A program made the translations under genes and the position numbers. From assembly GCF_001182745.1 (NCBI RefSeq), contig NZ_LN868938.1:1178001-1242000 (forward strand): a stretch of DNA of 64,000 nucleotides. Direction: 5' to 3'. The notes beneath the pieces are model-generated. The model searched no databases and was not told the origin of the DNA. It worked only from the letters and a program-made list of their open reading frames with translations. Shown here in pieces: positions 49,802 to 58,205 of the stretch. The first letter of the stretch is position 1. Each line of letters begins with the position of its first letter. This DNA comes from Nocardia farcinica (GTDB taxonomy: Bacteria > Actinomycetota > Actinomycetes > Mycobacteriales > Mycobacteriaceae).

Positions 49802-51832
49802 ATGGCCGACTCGATCATCACCCCCGCAACGATCAGCCTCGACGCCGATCTCGGCACGTCGAAGGACGCGGTGATCGCCGCGCTCGCCCAGCGTCTCGCC
49901 GACGCCGGACGCGCCACCGACGCGACCGCGCTCACCGAAGCCGCCCTGGCCAGGGAGGCACAGTCGGCCACCGGCCTGCCCGGCGGCATCGCCATCCCGC
50001 ACTGCCGGGTCGCGGCCGTGACCGCGGCCTCGCTCGCCTTCGCCCGTCCCGCCCCCGCGGTCGATTTCGGCGCCCCGGACGGCCCCGCCGATCTGGTGTT
50101 CCTGATCGCCGCGCCGGAAGGAGCGGGCGCCGAGCACATGAAGCTGCTGTCTAGTCTGGCGCGGGCCCTGGTCAAGCCGGAATTCGTGGGGAGCCTGCGC
50201 GCGGCGACGACCGCGGACGAGGTTGTCGCACTGGTCGATTCGGTGATCGCCCCCGCACCGGCCGCGAGCGCGGCGCCGGCTTCCGGCACCGCCGCCGAGC
50301 GAGCGGGCGCGGCGAACCGGACCGCGTCGACAGCGCCCGCCCCGGCCACCGAGCCGCCCGCGACCACCCGGCCGCGATCCCTCGTCGCCGTCACCGCCTG
50401 CCCCACCGGCATCGCGCACACCTACATGGCCGCCGACGCCCTCGTCGCCGCCGGTGAGCGGGCGGGCGTCACCGTGCGGGTGGAGACCCAGGGCTCGAGC
50501 GGCACCACCCCGCTCTCAGCGGCCGACATCGCCGCGGCCGACGCGGTCATCCTCGCCACCGATGTCGGGGTGAAGGACCGCGCGCGGTTCGCGGGTAAGC
50601 CCGTGGTCGAATCCGGGGTCAAGCGCGCGATCAACGATCCGGACGCGATGATCGCCGACGCCCTGCGCGTGGCGCGCGACCCCGCCGACGGGCCCGTGCT
50701 CACCGAGGCCACCCCCGAGGTGGCCCCCGACGCACTCGGTTGGGGCACCCGGCTGCGCCAGATCCTGCTCACGGGCGTGAGTTACATGATTCCGTTCGTC
50801 GCCGCGGGCGGCTTGCTGATCGCCCTCGGCTTCCTGGTGGGCGGCTACGAGATCGCCGACAACGCGAGCTCCGTCGTGCTGGACAACTCGCTGACCGACC
50901 TGCCGCCGGGTGGCCTGGGAACCTATCTCGGCGCGGTGCTCTTCCAGCTGGGATCGTTGGCGTTCAGCTTCCTGGTGCCCGCCCTGGCCGGCTATATCGC
51001 CTTCGCGATCGCCGACCGCCCCGGCCTGGCACCGGGTTTCACCGCGGGCGCGGTGGCGGTCTTCGTCGGCGCGGGCTTCCTCGGCGGTCTGGTCGGCGGC
51101 TTGATCGCCGGCTTCGCGGCGCTGTGGGTGAGCCGGATCCCGGTGCCGCAGTGGGCCCGTGGTCTGATGCCGGTCGTGGTGATCCCGTTGTTCGCCTCGC
51201 TCATCGTCGGTGTGCTGATGCTGGCGGTGCTCGGCAAGCCGCTCGCGGTGGTGACCGAGGCCCTCACCGACTGGCTCAACGGCCTGTCGGGCACCTCCGC
51301 GGTGGTGCTCGGGGTGATCCTGGGCCTGATGATGTGCTTCGATCTCGGCGGCCCGGTCAACAAGGCGGCGTACTCGTTCGCCGCGGCGGGTCTGTCGGTC
51401 GCCGATCCCGCGACGCTGAAGATCATGGCCGCGGTGATGGCGGCGGGCATGGTGCCGCCGCTGGCGATGGCGCTGGCCTCGACCGTCCTGCGCCCCACGT
51501 TGTTCACCACCGCCGAACGCGAGAACGGCAAGGCCGCCTGGCTGCTGGGCGCCTCGTTCATCTCCGAGGGCGCCATCCCGTTCGCCGCCGCCGACCCGCT
51601 GCGCGTGATCCCGTCGATGATGGCCGGTGGCGCGGTCACCGGTGCGCTGGTGATGGCCACCGGCGCCACCCTGAGCGCACCGCACGGCGGCATCTTCGTC
51701 TTCTTCGCCGTCGGCCACCTCGTCTGGTTCGTGCTCGCGATCGCCGCGGGCACGATCACCGCCGCGGTGTGCGTGACCCTCGCGAAGCTGCTCACTCGCC
51801 CCCGCGCCGAGGCCGTTCCGGCCGCGGCCTGA
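49802..51832 (+). CDS. fruA: Fructose-specific PTS transporter EIIABC
   Basis: A 676-residue fused enzyme II. EIIA spans about 1-150, with the phospho-site His67 in GGIAIPHCRV. A Pro/Ala-rich linker (150-190) follows. EIIB spans 193-290, with Cys200 in VAVTACPTGIAHTYMAADAL. EIIC spans 320-665, with eight or so membrane segments (YMIPFVAAGGLLIALGFLVG, FDLGGPVNKAAYSF, EGAIPFAAADPLRVIP). It imports fructose as fructose 1-phosphate, which FruK uses next. The domain order A-B-C is normal for actinobacterial FruA. Confidence 0.93.
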   Translation: MADSIITPATISLDADLGTSKDAVIAALAQRLADAGRATDATALTEAALAREAQSATGLPGGIAIPHCRVAAVTAASLAFARPAPAVDFGAPDGPADLVFLIAAPEGAGAEHMKLLSSLARALVKPEFVGSLRAATTADEVVALVDSVIAPAPAASAAPASGTAAERAGAANRTASTAPAPATEPPATTRPRSLVAVTACPTGIAHTYMAADALVAAGERAGVTVRVETQGSSGTTPLSAADIAAADAVILATDVGVKDRARFAGKPVVESGVKRAINDPDAMIADALRVARDPADGPVLTEATPEVAPDALGWGTRLRQILLTGVSYMIPFVAAGGLLIALGFLVGGYEIADNASSVVLDNSLTDLPPGGLGTYLGAVLFQLGSLAFSFLVPALAGYIAFAIADRPGLAPGFTAGAVAVFVGAGFLGGLVGGLIAGFAALWVSRIPVPQWARGLMPVVVIPLFASLIVGVLMLAVLGKPLAVVTEALTDWLNGLSGTSAVVLGVILGLMMCFDLGGPVNKAAYSFAAAGLSVADPATLKIMAAVMAAGMVPPLAMALASTVLRPTLFTTAERENGKAAWLLGASFISEGAIPFAAADPLRVIPSMMAGGAVTGALVMATGATLSAPHGGIFVFFAVGHLVWFVLAIAAGTITAAVCVTLAKLLTRPRAEAVPAAA

Positions 51833-51880
51833 CCCCCTCCCCGATCGACCCCGCTGTCCACTCAACCACCAGGAGTCATG

Positions 51881-52138
51881 ATGCCGAGCACCACCGTCAC
51901 CGTCGGTTCGTCCATCGGTCTGCACGCGCGGCCCGCCGCACTCATCGCCGAGGCGGTCGCCGCCGCGGGCGTACCGGTCACCCTCGCCCTGCCGGGCGGT
52001 GAACCCGTCGACGCGGGCTCGTCGCTGATGATCATGGCGCTCGGCGCCACCCACGGCACCGAAGTGGTCGTGAGCAGCGAGGATCAGCCCACCCTCGACA
52101 AGATCGCCGAGATGGTCGCCGCCGACCTCGACGCCTGA
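51881..52138 (+). CDS. ptsH: Phosphocarrier protein HPr
   Basis: An 85-residue HPr; ATG 51881 is preferred over ATG 51878 because AGGAG at 51871 is then correctly spaced. His15 in SIGLHARPAALIAEAV is the phospho-site. Ser46 region reads DAGSSLMIMALGATHGTEV, the usual helix 2. It carries phosphate from enzyme I (encoded at 46244) to FruA. It closes the fruR-fruK-fruA-ptsH operon, 48 bp after fruA. Confidence 0.93.
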   Translation: MPSTTVTVGSSIGLHARPAALIAEAVAAAGVPVTLALPGGEPVDAGSSLMIMALGATHGTEVVVSSEDQPTLDKIAEMVAADLDA

Positions 52139-52228
52139 CCCCGGTCGCCGCACCGGCTCGCCCGGGCCGGGCACCACCGCTGATCTCCGGGTCCGACGAT
52201 CCGGAGATCAGGCAGGTGGCAGCCGTGC

Positions 52229-52312
52229 TCACAGGATGATGGAGATCAGCGCCCACGCCAGATTGACAGCTGCCATCGCCGCCGCGGAACCGAGTCCGAT
52301 GATCGCACTCAT
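52229..52312 (-). CDS. 27-residue hydrophobic peptide
   Basis: ATG 52312 is preceded by a purine-rich ribosome site (GAAAGAGGGAAAAG). The product begins MSAIIGLGSAAAMAAVNLAW and ends ALISIIL, a single hydrophobic helix long enough to span or lie in a membrane. The upstream region is AT-rich for this genome. The peptide carries no charge apart from the termini. Function unknown; it may act at the membrane. The long 145-codon frame around it has no support upstream of this start. Confidence 0.5.
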   Translation of the reverse strand: MSAIIGLGSAAAMAAVNLAWALISIIL

Positions 52313-52711
52313 GATCTTTTCCCTCTTTCTCGAAAGAGATTTTCGGATTGTTCTCCGGTAAAGAAGCCGCATCGACACGACGGTGCTGCGCGATGCGCTG
52401 CGGACCGTTGTCCGGCAATTCGCAATGTTGCCGAACCGACACCGTCGTCCACCACGGCAAGCCCTTCTAGGGGGATTGCCGACCTCAAGATTAGCACTTC
52501 GGAACCGTAAGCGGCAGTAGCTGATTCGCGCACTCCTGCCGGATCCGCGTACTCGCCGCGAAAATGGCCGGAAATAGTGGTTAAAGCGCCGCGCGGCGGG
52601 TGTGAAAACAATTAGACAACCGGCACGTCGCATGCGGCGAAAGCGAATGATCGATTTCGCCGACAATTGTCATCCGGACGCCCGGCAATTCTGTTGCCGA
52701 CCCGATCTCGC
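52313..52711. other. AT-rich intergenic region
   Basis: About 400 bp with no gene I can support. It has lower GC than elsewhere (runs such as CTTTTTCC-like pyrimidine tracts and AAATAGTGGTTAAAG near 52565) and contains the leader and promoter of the 27-residue peptide gene and the 3' flank of the next minus-strand gene. No clear hairpin was found. Confidence 0.5.
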
Positions 52712-53047
52712 CTATCGGACGACCTCGACACTGATGCCCGGTGACGCGGCGATCGGCTGGTCGACCCGGATGATCACGCGCGAGCCCGGCGTCTGCGCGG
52801 CGGTGGCCGCGCCGCGTCCGATCGCTTCCCCCAACCGCTGTCGGCCCAGTGGGGAGAAGGACGGCGGAAGGGTGCCGAGCACGGGGCCGAGGTTCAGGCT
52901 CGTGATCACCTGGGCCTCGGCATGCGCGAATTCGATGACGACGGCATCGGCCGCCGGGCTGACCGACAGCGCCGAGGCGGTGCCGGTCCCGAGGAGCATC
53001 ACGCCGACCGGTGCGGCGAGGGCGAGCAAAGGTCTGAGCAGGGGCAC
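52712..53047 (-). CDS. Small secreted protein
   Basis: A 111-residue precursor from GTG 53047 with GAAAGGAAAA upstream. The signal peptide MPLLRPLLALAAPVGVMLLG continues to TASALS, with cleavage near residue 26. The mature part has no cysteine and shows helical segments (ADAVVIEFAHAEAQVITSLN, RQRLGEAIGRGAATAAQT). It is divergent from the MspA-type porin gene with about 310 bp between. Role unknown. Confidence 0.7.
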   Translation of the reverse strand: MPLLRPLLALAAPVGVMLLGTGTASALSVSPAADAVVIEFAHAEAQVITSLNLGPVLGTLPPSFSPLGRQRLGEAIGRGAATAAQTPGSRVIIRVDQPIAASPGISVEVVR

Positions 53048-53285
53048 GGTTTTCCTTTCGCGGTGCGGGGAGAGCCTCGCAGGACAGTTCGGTGGAAATG
53101 GTGTTCCGGATGGGACGAATCGAACTGAGCGACCGTGCGGTATGGATTTCGCGGTGCGGTTGCGAGACAGGCATTTCCGGCATCACCGGAATTTGCGCCC
53201 CATTCCGTGCGCGGTGTGCTTGGATGTGCTCGACCGGCGGCTCGTGGTCCCGTGCCGGTCGGCAATCCAGGCACGACGCGTCGGC

Positions 53286-53317
53286 GAGTTCGCCGAGGGC
53301 TGAGTTCGCCGAGGGCT
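53286..53317. repeat. Two tandem 16-bp repeats upstream of the porin
   Basis: GAGTTCGCCGAGGGCT occurs twice without a gap, ending 44 bp before the porin start. It might be an expanded regulatory site or a slippage product. The rest of 53048-53361 holds promoters of the divergent genes but no other gene. Confidence 0.55.
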
Positions 53318-53361
53318 GATGTGCCCGGAGTTTCCGATCAGATCTTCTCGACTGGAGGGTG

Positions 53362-54072
53362 ATGAAGCGCACGCATGTCTCGATCATGGCCGCGATCGGC
53401 GCGGTGACGGTCACCGCGATCGGATCCGCGGCCGCCGCCGCGGGCACGGCGCCGGGGGAAGTCGCCGCCGGGGCGGCCCGCATGGTGGCGGCTGTCGATT
53501 TCGCTCAGGTGGTTCCCGCGGGCGACACCGCTTTCGGTGTGCCGTTCGTCCACGCGGTCAAGGTATCGGGTGACTTCTCGGTCGCGCTGGACGGCGTCTC
53601 GGCGCTGCGCGGCGGCGAGGTGGCGGCCGGTTACCTGGTCGGCTGCGCGGTGGACGTCTCCGACGGCATCTCGGTCGCCATCGCGCCCGAAGTGGGGATG
53701 AGCGCGTCGATTTCGCCGTCCATCGGCGCCGATTTCGGCGTCGACCTCGGACTCTCGGTGGACGCGCCGCCCGAGGTCGGCATCGGATTCGGTGTCGGTG
53801 TCGGGCTGGAGCCCAGCATCGGTGTCGAGGGCGCGGTGGCCGGTGAGCTCTCGCTCAGCCTCGCGCCGGGCACGGTGACCGCGGTGCCGATCGGGGTGGC
53901 CGAACTCGACGAGGAGTCGACCTTCCCGTTCACCTTCGCCCACGCCAACACTCCCCTGCATGTCAACGGCTGCCTCTCCCCCGCCTCGGCGATGCCCTTC
54001 ATCACCGTCCGCGCCGATACGCCGGGCAGCACCCTCCAGACGACCGGGTACGGCGACCCGTTCACGTTCTGA
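53362..54072 (+). CDS. MspA-family porin
   Basis: A 236-residue exported protein from ATG 53362 (GGAGGG upstream). The signal peptide runs to about residue 26 (MKRTHVSIMAAIGAVTVTAI, then a SAAAAAGTA cleavage region). The mature part has the MspA pattern: VSGDFSVALDGVSALRGGEV, GYLVGCAVDV, an alternating beta stretch rich in Gly/Val/Ile (GIGFGVGVGLEPSIGVEGAV), and the C-terminal NGCLSPASAMPFITVRAD segment. MspA-like porins form channels in the mycolic-acid outer membrane. A strong hairpin follows. Confidence 0.85.
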   Translation: MKRTHVSIMAAIGAVTVTAIGSAAAAAGTAPGEVAAGAARMVAAVDFAQVVPAGDTAFGVPFVHAVKVSGDFSVALDGVSALRGGEVAAGYLVGCAVDVSDGISVAIAPEVGMSASISPSIGADFGVDLGLSVDAPPEVGIGFGVGVGLEPSIGVEGAVAGELSLSLAPGTVTAVPIGVAELDEESTFPFTFAHANTPLHVNGCLSPASAMPFITVRADTPGSTLQTTGYGDPFTF

Positions 54073-54090
54073 GTCGGGCCGAACGAGTGC

Positions 54091-54122
54091 CGGGCGGGGC
54101 CGCCCTACTGCGGCCCCGCCCG
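54091..54122. terminator. Perfect GC-rich hairpin between convergent genes
   Basis: CGGGCGGGGCCGC and GCGGCCCCGCCCG form a 13-bp stem with a 6-nt loop, between the porin gene and the opposing symporter gene. It probably terminates both transcripts. Confidence 0.8.
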
Positions 54123-54142
54123 AATCATCACGACACGAACCG

Positions 54143-55681
54143 TCAGGATGCGACGGCAGCCTCCTCGGGGGTACGGCCGGTCAACGCCCGGGTGCGCAAC
54201 TCCAGGAACTCCCGTTCGGCCTGCGCGGCGGCCGTACCGCGCGGTGCCGTGCACAGTGCCACCAGGATCGACACCGCGAAGGAGATCGGCGCGACCGCCA
54301 GGGCCGGGTTCGAGAACGGCAGCAGCGAGTCCGCGCCCTGCACGACGGGGCTGAGCAGGATCACCGCGGTGGAGAGCACCAGGCCGCTGACGATGCCGGC
54401 CAGCACGGCACGGGCGGTCATGTGCCGCCAGTACAGCGTCAACAGGAGAGCGGGCAGGTTGGCGCAGGCCGCGATGGACATGCCGAGCGAGGCGAGGAAG
54501 GCCACGTTCTGGCGTTGTGCGGCGAACGCGATGCCGACACCGACCAGGCAGGTCGCCACCGTCGCGATCCGCGCGGCCCGGTGCTGGGCGGCCGCCGAGA
54601 CCGCACCGTTGCGCAGCACCTGGGCGTAGAGGTCGTGGGCGATGGCGCCGGAGGTGGCGATGACCAGACCCGACAGGGCGGCCAGGATGGTCACGAAGGC
54701 CACCGCGGCGACGAACGCCAACAGGATTCCGCCGCCGAGGGTTTCGGCCAGCTGGGCGACGGCGAGGTTGCCGCCCTTGTTCTCGGCCGCGATGGCGCCG
54801 GGGCCCACGAGGATCGCCGCGCCGTAGCCGAGCACCGGGATCATCAGGTAGAAGCCGAAGAAGATCCACAGCGAGGTGTAGGCCGAGGTGCGGGCCTGCT
54901 GGGCGTCGGGGACGGTGAGGAAGCGGATCATCACGTGCGGCAGGCCCAGCACACCGAGCACCAGGCCGACCGTCTGGGACAGCTGGTCGAAGGAGGCGGC
55001 GCCGTCGCCGCGCCGCGGCGCGACGAAATGCTGACCGAACTCGGCCAGCGCGGCGCTGAACGGCCCGAACGGGTTGAAGTCGAAGCGCACCAGCACCAGC
55101 AGGAACAACGCGACCGCGCACACCAGCAGCAGGCCGGTCTTGACGATCTGGATCCAGCTGGTGGCCAACATGCCGCCGACGAGGGTGTAGGCAGTGGTGA
55201 GCGCGCCGATCACCAGCACCGCGACCACGTAGTCGAGGTCGAACAGCAGGGACACCAGCAGCGCCGCGCCCACCAGCTGCGAGACCAGGTAGACGACGCT
55301 GATGACCACCGTGCTGATCGCCATCAGCGACCGGACGTCCTTGCCGGGGAACCGGGTGGCGAGCACGTCGGCGAGGGTGAAGCGGCCCAGGTTGCGCAGC
55401 GGCTCGGCGATGAGCAGCAGCGCCAGTACGAACGCGACGGGCACGAACACCGCGAGGTAGAAGCCGTTGAACCCGGTCAGCGCGATCGCGCCGGTGACGC
55501 CGAGAAACGAGGCGGCGGAGATGAAGTCACCGGCGATGGCGACGCCGTTCTGCCTGCCGGTGAGGGCGCCGCCGGCGACGTAGTGGTCGGCGGCGGACTT
55601 GTTCTGCCGGGCGGCCCACGCGGTGATCGCCAGGGTGACCGCGACCAGCGCGGCGAACAGGGTGGCGGAGACGACGTTCAT
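54143..55681 (-). CDS. Sodium:solute symporter (ActP/SSS family)
   Basis: A 512-residue transporter with about thirteen membrane segments. The SSS signature region is IAGDFISAASFLGVTGAIAL near residue 50 and TLVGGMLATSWIQIVKTGLL in the middle, together with HVMIRFLTVPDAQQARTSAY. ActP relatives carry acetate, pyruvate or other small organic acids with Na+. ATG 55681 overlaps the stop of the DUF485 gene. Being the last gene of the iac operon, it may import indole-3-acetate, which is inference from position. Confidence 0.88.
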   Translation of the reverse strand: MNVVSATLFAALVAVTLAITAWAARQNKSAADHYVAGGALTGRQNGVAIAGDFISAASFLGVTGAIALTGFNGFYLAVFVPVAFVLALLLIAEPLRNLGRFTLADVLATRFPGKDVRSLMAISTVVISVVYLVSQLVGAALLVSLLFDLDYVVAVLVIGALTTAYTLVGGMLATSWIQIVKTGLLLVCAVALFLLVLVRFDFNPFGPFSAALAEFGQHFVAPRRGDGAASFDQLSQTVGLVLGVLGLPHVMIRFLTVPDAQQARTSAYTSLWIFFGFYLMIPVLGYGAAILVGPGAIAAENKGGNLAVAQLAETLGGGILLAFVAAVAFVTILAALSGLVIATSGAIAHDLYAQVLRNGAVSAAAQHRAARIATVATCLVGVGIAFAAQRQNVAFLASLGMSIAACANLPALLLTLYWRHMTARAVLAGIVSGLVLSTAVILLSPVVQGADSLLPFSNPALAVAPISFAVSILVALCTAPRGTAAAQAEREFLELRTRALTGRTPEEAAVAS

Positions 55682-55965
55682 GCGCGGGCCCCTTCCCCTG
55701 CGGTCCGGCTCTCCAGGGCGGCGGCGCGGCTCATGTAGTAGCGGGCGACCACGACGGCGACGACGAATTGCGCCGCGGCATAGATCCACGCGAGGGTGAC
55801 ACCGCTGAAGACCACCGTGTCCAGCAGCGAGGTGAAGCCGCCGAGGACCGGCAACGGGAAGAACAGGACCAGTACGATTGCGCTGAGGCGCAGGATGAGC
55901 GCGGCCCGTTCCCGGGCGGCGGCGTCGAGGTCGCTCGGCGGGGCGAGGGCGGGAGTATCTTGCAT
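55678..55965 (-). CDS. DUF485 small membrane protein
   Basis: A 95-residue protein with two membrane helices (ILRLSAIVLVLFFPLPVLGG, and VTLAWIYAAAQFVVAVVVAR). DUF485 proteins are nearly always encoded immediately upstream of ActP-type symporters, as here, with an ATGA overlap; they are thought to help the transporter. The final YYMSRAA segment is typical. It starts 23 bp after the reductase stop in the same operon. Confidence 0.85.
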   Translation of the reverse strand: MQDTPALAPPSDLDAAARERAALILRLSAIVLVLFFPLPVLGGFTSLLDTVVFSGVTLAWIYAAAQFVVAVVVARYYMSRAAALESRTAGEGARA

Positions 55966-55988
55966 GGATATCGTCTTCCCTTATCCGG

Positions 55989-56945
55989 TCAGAACAGTTC
56001 GATCACGAGTTTGGGAGTGCGCGCGCGTGATACGCACAGGGCGATCTGATCGCCCGCGGCCTTGTCGGCTACCGACAGGCAATTGTCGCGGTGTTCCGGC
56101 TCTCCCTCGAGCACCCCGGAGACACACGACCCGCAGATGCCTTCCTCGCAGGACTTGAAGACCTCGATCCCGTTCTCCTCGAGCACCGACAGGATCGAGC
56201 GGTCGGCGGGTATCTCGAAGCTCTCCCCGGTGTCGAGTTCGACGGTGAAGGCGGTGTCGCCGGAGGTGTCGACCGCGGCGGCCTCGAAATGCTCGATGTG
56301 CAGGTTCGGCGCGCCGACGACCGGCGTCACCACCTCGGCGACGGTATCCATGAAGCCGGCCGGACCGCAGGTGTAGACCGCGGTGCCGGGAGTGAGGGTG
56401 GCCGCCAGGTCGTCGAGTGTGCGGCGTTGATCGGCGCGCGACAGCCCAGTGTGCAGCCGCACCCGGTCACGGAATTCCGCGCGATTCTCCAGCAGGTCGG
56501 CGAACGCGGTCTCGGTGCGGGATCGCGTGAAGTACCGCAACTCGAATTCCGCGCCGTTTCCGTGCAATTCGTAGGCCATGCTCAGCAACGGAGTCACACC
56601 GATGCCCGCGGCGACGAGCACGTGCCGGGTGGCGCCGGGGTCCACGGCGAGAATGTTGCGTGGTTCCCCGATTTCGATGATGTCGCCCTCGCACACCTCG
56701 TGCAGTGCCGCCGAGCCCCCGCGCGAGTCCGGTTCGCGCTTGACCGCGATGGTGAGCGACTGCGCCTCGCTCGGCGGCCCGCACAGCGAGTACTGCCGCA
56801 GGATGCCGGTCGGCCCGGTCACGTCGATGTGCGCACCGGCGCGGTAGGGGCCGAGCGGGCGCCCGTCCTCGCGCACGAGGCGCAGCGAGCGGATGCTCGG
56901 CGTCTCCGAGACGATCTGCGCCACAGTCACTTTCATAGTCGGCAC
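55989..56945 (-). CDS. iacF: Rieske oxygenase reductase (PDR/VanB type), IacF-like
   Basis: A 318-residue electron-transfer protein. An FMN/FAD domain (LRQYSLCGPPSEAQSLTIAV) is followed by an NAD domain (VLVAAGIGVTPLLSMAYELH, YTCGPAGFMDTV). The C-terminal plant-type 2Fe-2S domain shows FKSCEEGICGSCVSG and, 29 residues later, the fourth cysteine in ALCVSRA. It should pass electrons from NAD(P)H to the Rieske oxygenase encoded nearby. GTG 56945 has AGGAG five nt upstream; ATG 56936 is an alternative. Confidence 0.85.
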   Translation of the reverse strand: MPTMKVTVAQIVSETPSIRSLRLVREDGRPLGPYRAGAHIDVTGPTGILRQYSLCGPPSEAQSLTIAVKREPDSRGGSAALHEVCEGDIIEIGEPRNILAVDPGATRHVLVAAGIGVTPLLSMAYELHGNGAEFELRYFTRSRTETAFADLLENRAEFRDRVRLHTGLSRADQRRTLDDLAATLTPGTAVYTCGPAGFMDTVAEVVTPVVGAPNLHIEHFEAAAVDTSGDTAFTVELDTGESFEIPADRSILSVLEENGIEVFKSCEEGICGSCVSGVLEGEPEHRDNCLSVADKAAGDQIALCVSRARTPKLVIELF

Positions 56946-56952
56946 GGGACTC

Positions 56953-57693
56953 CTAACGCATGTAGAGGCCGCCGTTGGCGTCCCAGCACGCGCCCGTCAC
57001 CGAGGCGGCGCCCGGTGTGGCGAGCAGGGCGACCATCTCGGCGATGAACGCCGGGTCGCCCAGGCGCCCGACGGGAATGGTCCGGGCGAAGCCGTCGAGG
57101 TTGTCGGCCCCGACGATGCTGCGCACCACGGGTGAGTCCTGCGGCCCGGGCGAGACCGCGTTCACGGTCACCCCGGCGGCGGCGAACTCGCGGGCGAACA
57201 CCTTGGTCAGCGACAACACCGCACCCTTGGCCGAGGCGTAGTGCCCGCCGGTGGCGGTGCCGCCGTTCTGCCCGGCCAGCGAGGCCATGTTGACGATGCG
57301 CCCGTAGCCGTGTTCGGCCATGTGCGCGCCGAACACCTGGCAGGCCAGGAATGTCCCGCGGAAGCCGACCGCCAGCACGGCGTCGAGTTCCTCCGGGGTG
57401 ATCTCCAGCAGCGGGCGGGCCTGCGTGCGTGCGGCGTTGTTGACCAGCACCTGTACCCCGCCGAAATCCCCGGTCACGGCCGTCAGCAGCCGCTGCAGCG
57501 ACGCCTTGTCGGCGACGTCGACCTGGTAGCCGCGCACCGGGAGGTCGTCGTTCAGTTCGGCCGCCAGCGCGGTCGCTCCCGGGCCGTCCAGGTCGGCGAT
57601 CGCGACGCGGTGGCCGCCGGCGTGCAGGCGCCGCACGATGTGTTCGCCCAGGCCGTGCGCGCCGCCGGTGACGACCGCGACCGGCGCGCTCAC
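56953..57693 (-). CDS. iacE: Short-chain dehydrogenase, IacE-like
   Basis: A 246-residue SDR. The cofactor motif is VVTGGAHGLGEHIVRRLHAG, NNA is in VNNAARTQARPLLEI, and the Ser-Tyr-Lys triad is in NMASLAGQNGGTATGGHYAS AKG. In the iac pathway IacE works with IacA to turn the hydroxylated indole-3-acetate into the dioxindole form. The placement between the Rieske beta subunit and the reductase matches an iac cluster. ATGA overlaps join it to the beta-subunit gene. Confidence 0.8.
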   Translation of the reverse strand: MSAPVAVVTGGAHGLGEHIVRRLHAGGHRVAIADLDGPGATALAAELNDDLPVRGYQVDVADKASLQRLLTAVTGDFGGVQVLVNNAARTQARPLLEITPEELDAVLAVGFRGTFLACQVFGAHMAEHGYGRIVNMASLAGQNGGTATGGHYASAKGAVLSLTKVFAREFAAAGVTVNAVSPGPQDSPVVRSIVGADNLDGFARTIPVGRLGDPAFIAEMVALLATPGAASVTGACWDANGGLYMR

Positions 57694-58205
57694 AGCAGGA
57701 ACCCCGCGGCGGGCACGGCGTCCTCGCTGTCGACCAGCCGGACCACCTTGCGCGCGATCCGGTCGGCGGCCGCGTCGGCGCCGAGCCGGATCCGGTATTC
57801 GACGTCACCGGCCCAGATGTCGTGGCGGCCACGCTTGTAGGCGATGAGGATCTGGGCGGCGCGCAGCACCACCTCGGTGTCGGTGACCGACTCGGGCACG
57901 AACCGCGACACGGTGCGGGTCGTCGTCGCCGCGTCGACGGCGGCGATGGCGTACCCCTCGGTCATGCGGACCACGCGCATGCCGCGCATGCGGGCGTCGT
58001 CGTAGATCATGTTGAGGGTGTTGTCGAAGTCGTCGGTCGTGCGGTCGATCGGCACCACGTAGTGAGCGTCGTCGGTGTAGAGCTCCTGCCAGGCGTGGTA
58101 GTCCTTGCGGTCGAGCAGGTCGGCCTCGCGCCAGATCAGCTCGATCGCGCGGAGCACGCGGGCGTCGGTGAGAGTGGCCGGGGCGGTGAGGGTGTCAGTC
58201 ATCAC
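57690..58205 (-). CDS. iacD: Aromatic-ring dioxygenase small (beta) subunit, IacD-like
   Basis: A 171-residue alpha+beta-barrel protein of the ring-hydroxylating beta family: EADLLDRKDYHAWQELYTDD AHYVVPIDR, ARMRGMRVVRMTEG, and FVPESVTDTEVVLRAAQILI AYKRG in order. It forms the structural partner of the Rieske alpha subunit. Its start ATG overlaps the end of the alpha-subunit gene by 11 bp. In iac clusters the pair is IacC-IacD, which yields catechol. Confidence 0.85.
   Translation of the reverse strand: MMTDTLTAPATLTDARVLRAIELIWREADLLDRKDYHAWQELYTDDAHYVVPIDRTTDDFDNTLNMIYDDARMRGMRVVRMTEGYAIAAVDAATTTRTVSRFVPESVTDTEVVLRAAQILIAYKRGRHDIWAGDVEYRIRLGADAAADRIARKVVRLVDSEDAVPAAGFLL

Noticed and set aside
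53960-55738. A 592-codon plus-strand open frame
   Set aside because: It is antisense to the SSS symporter and is dominated by Arg, His, Gln and Asp.
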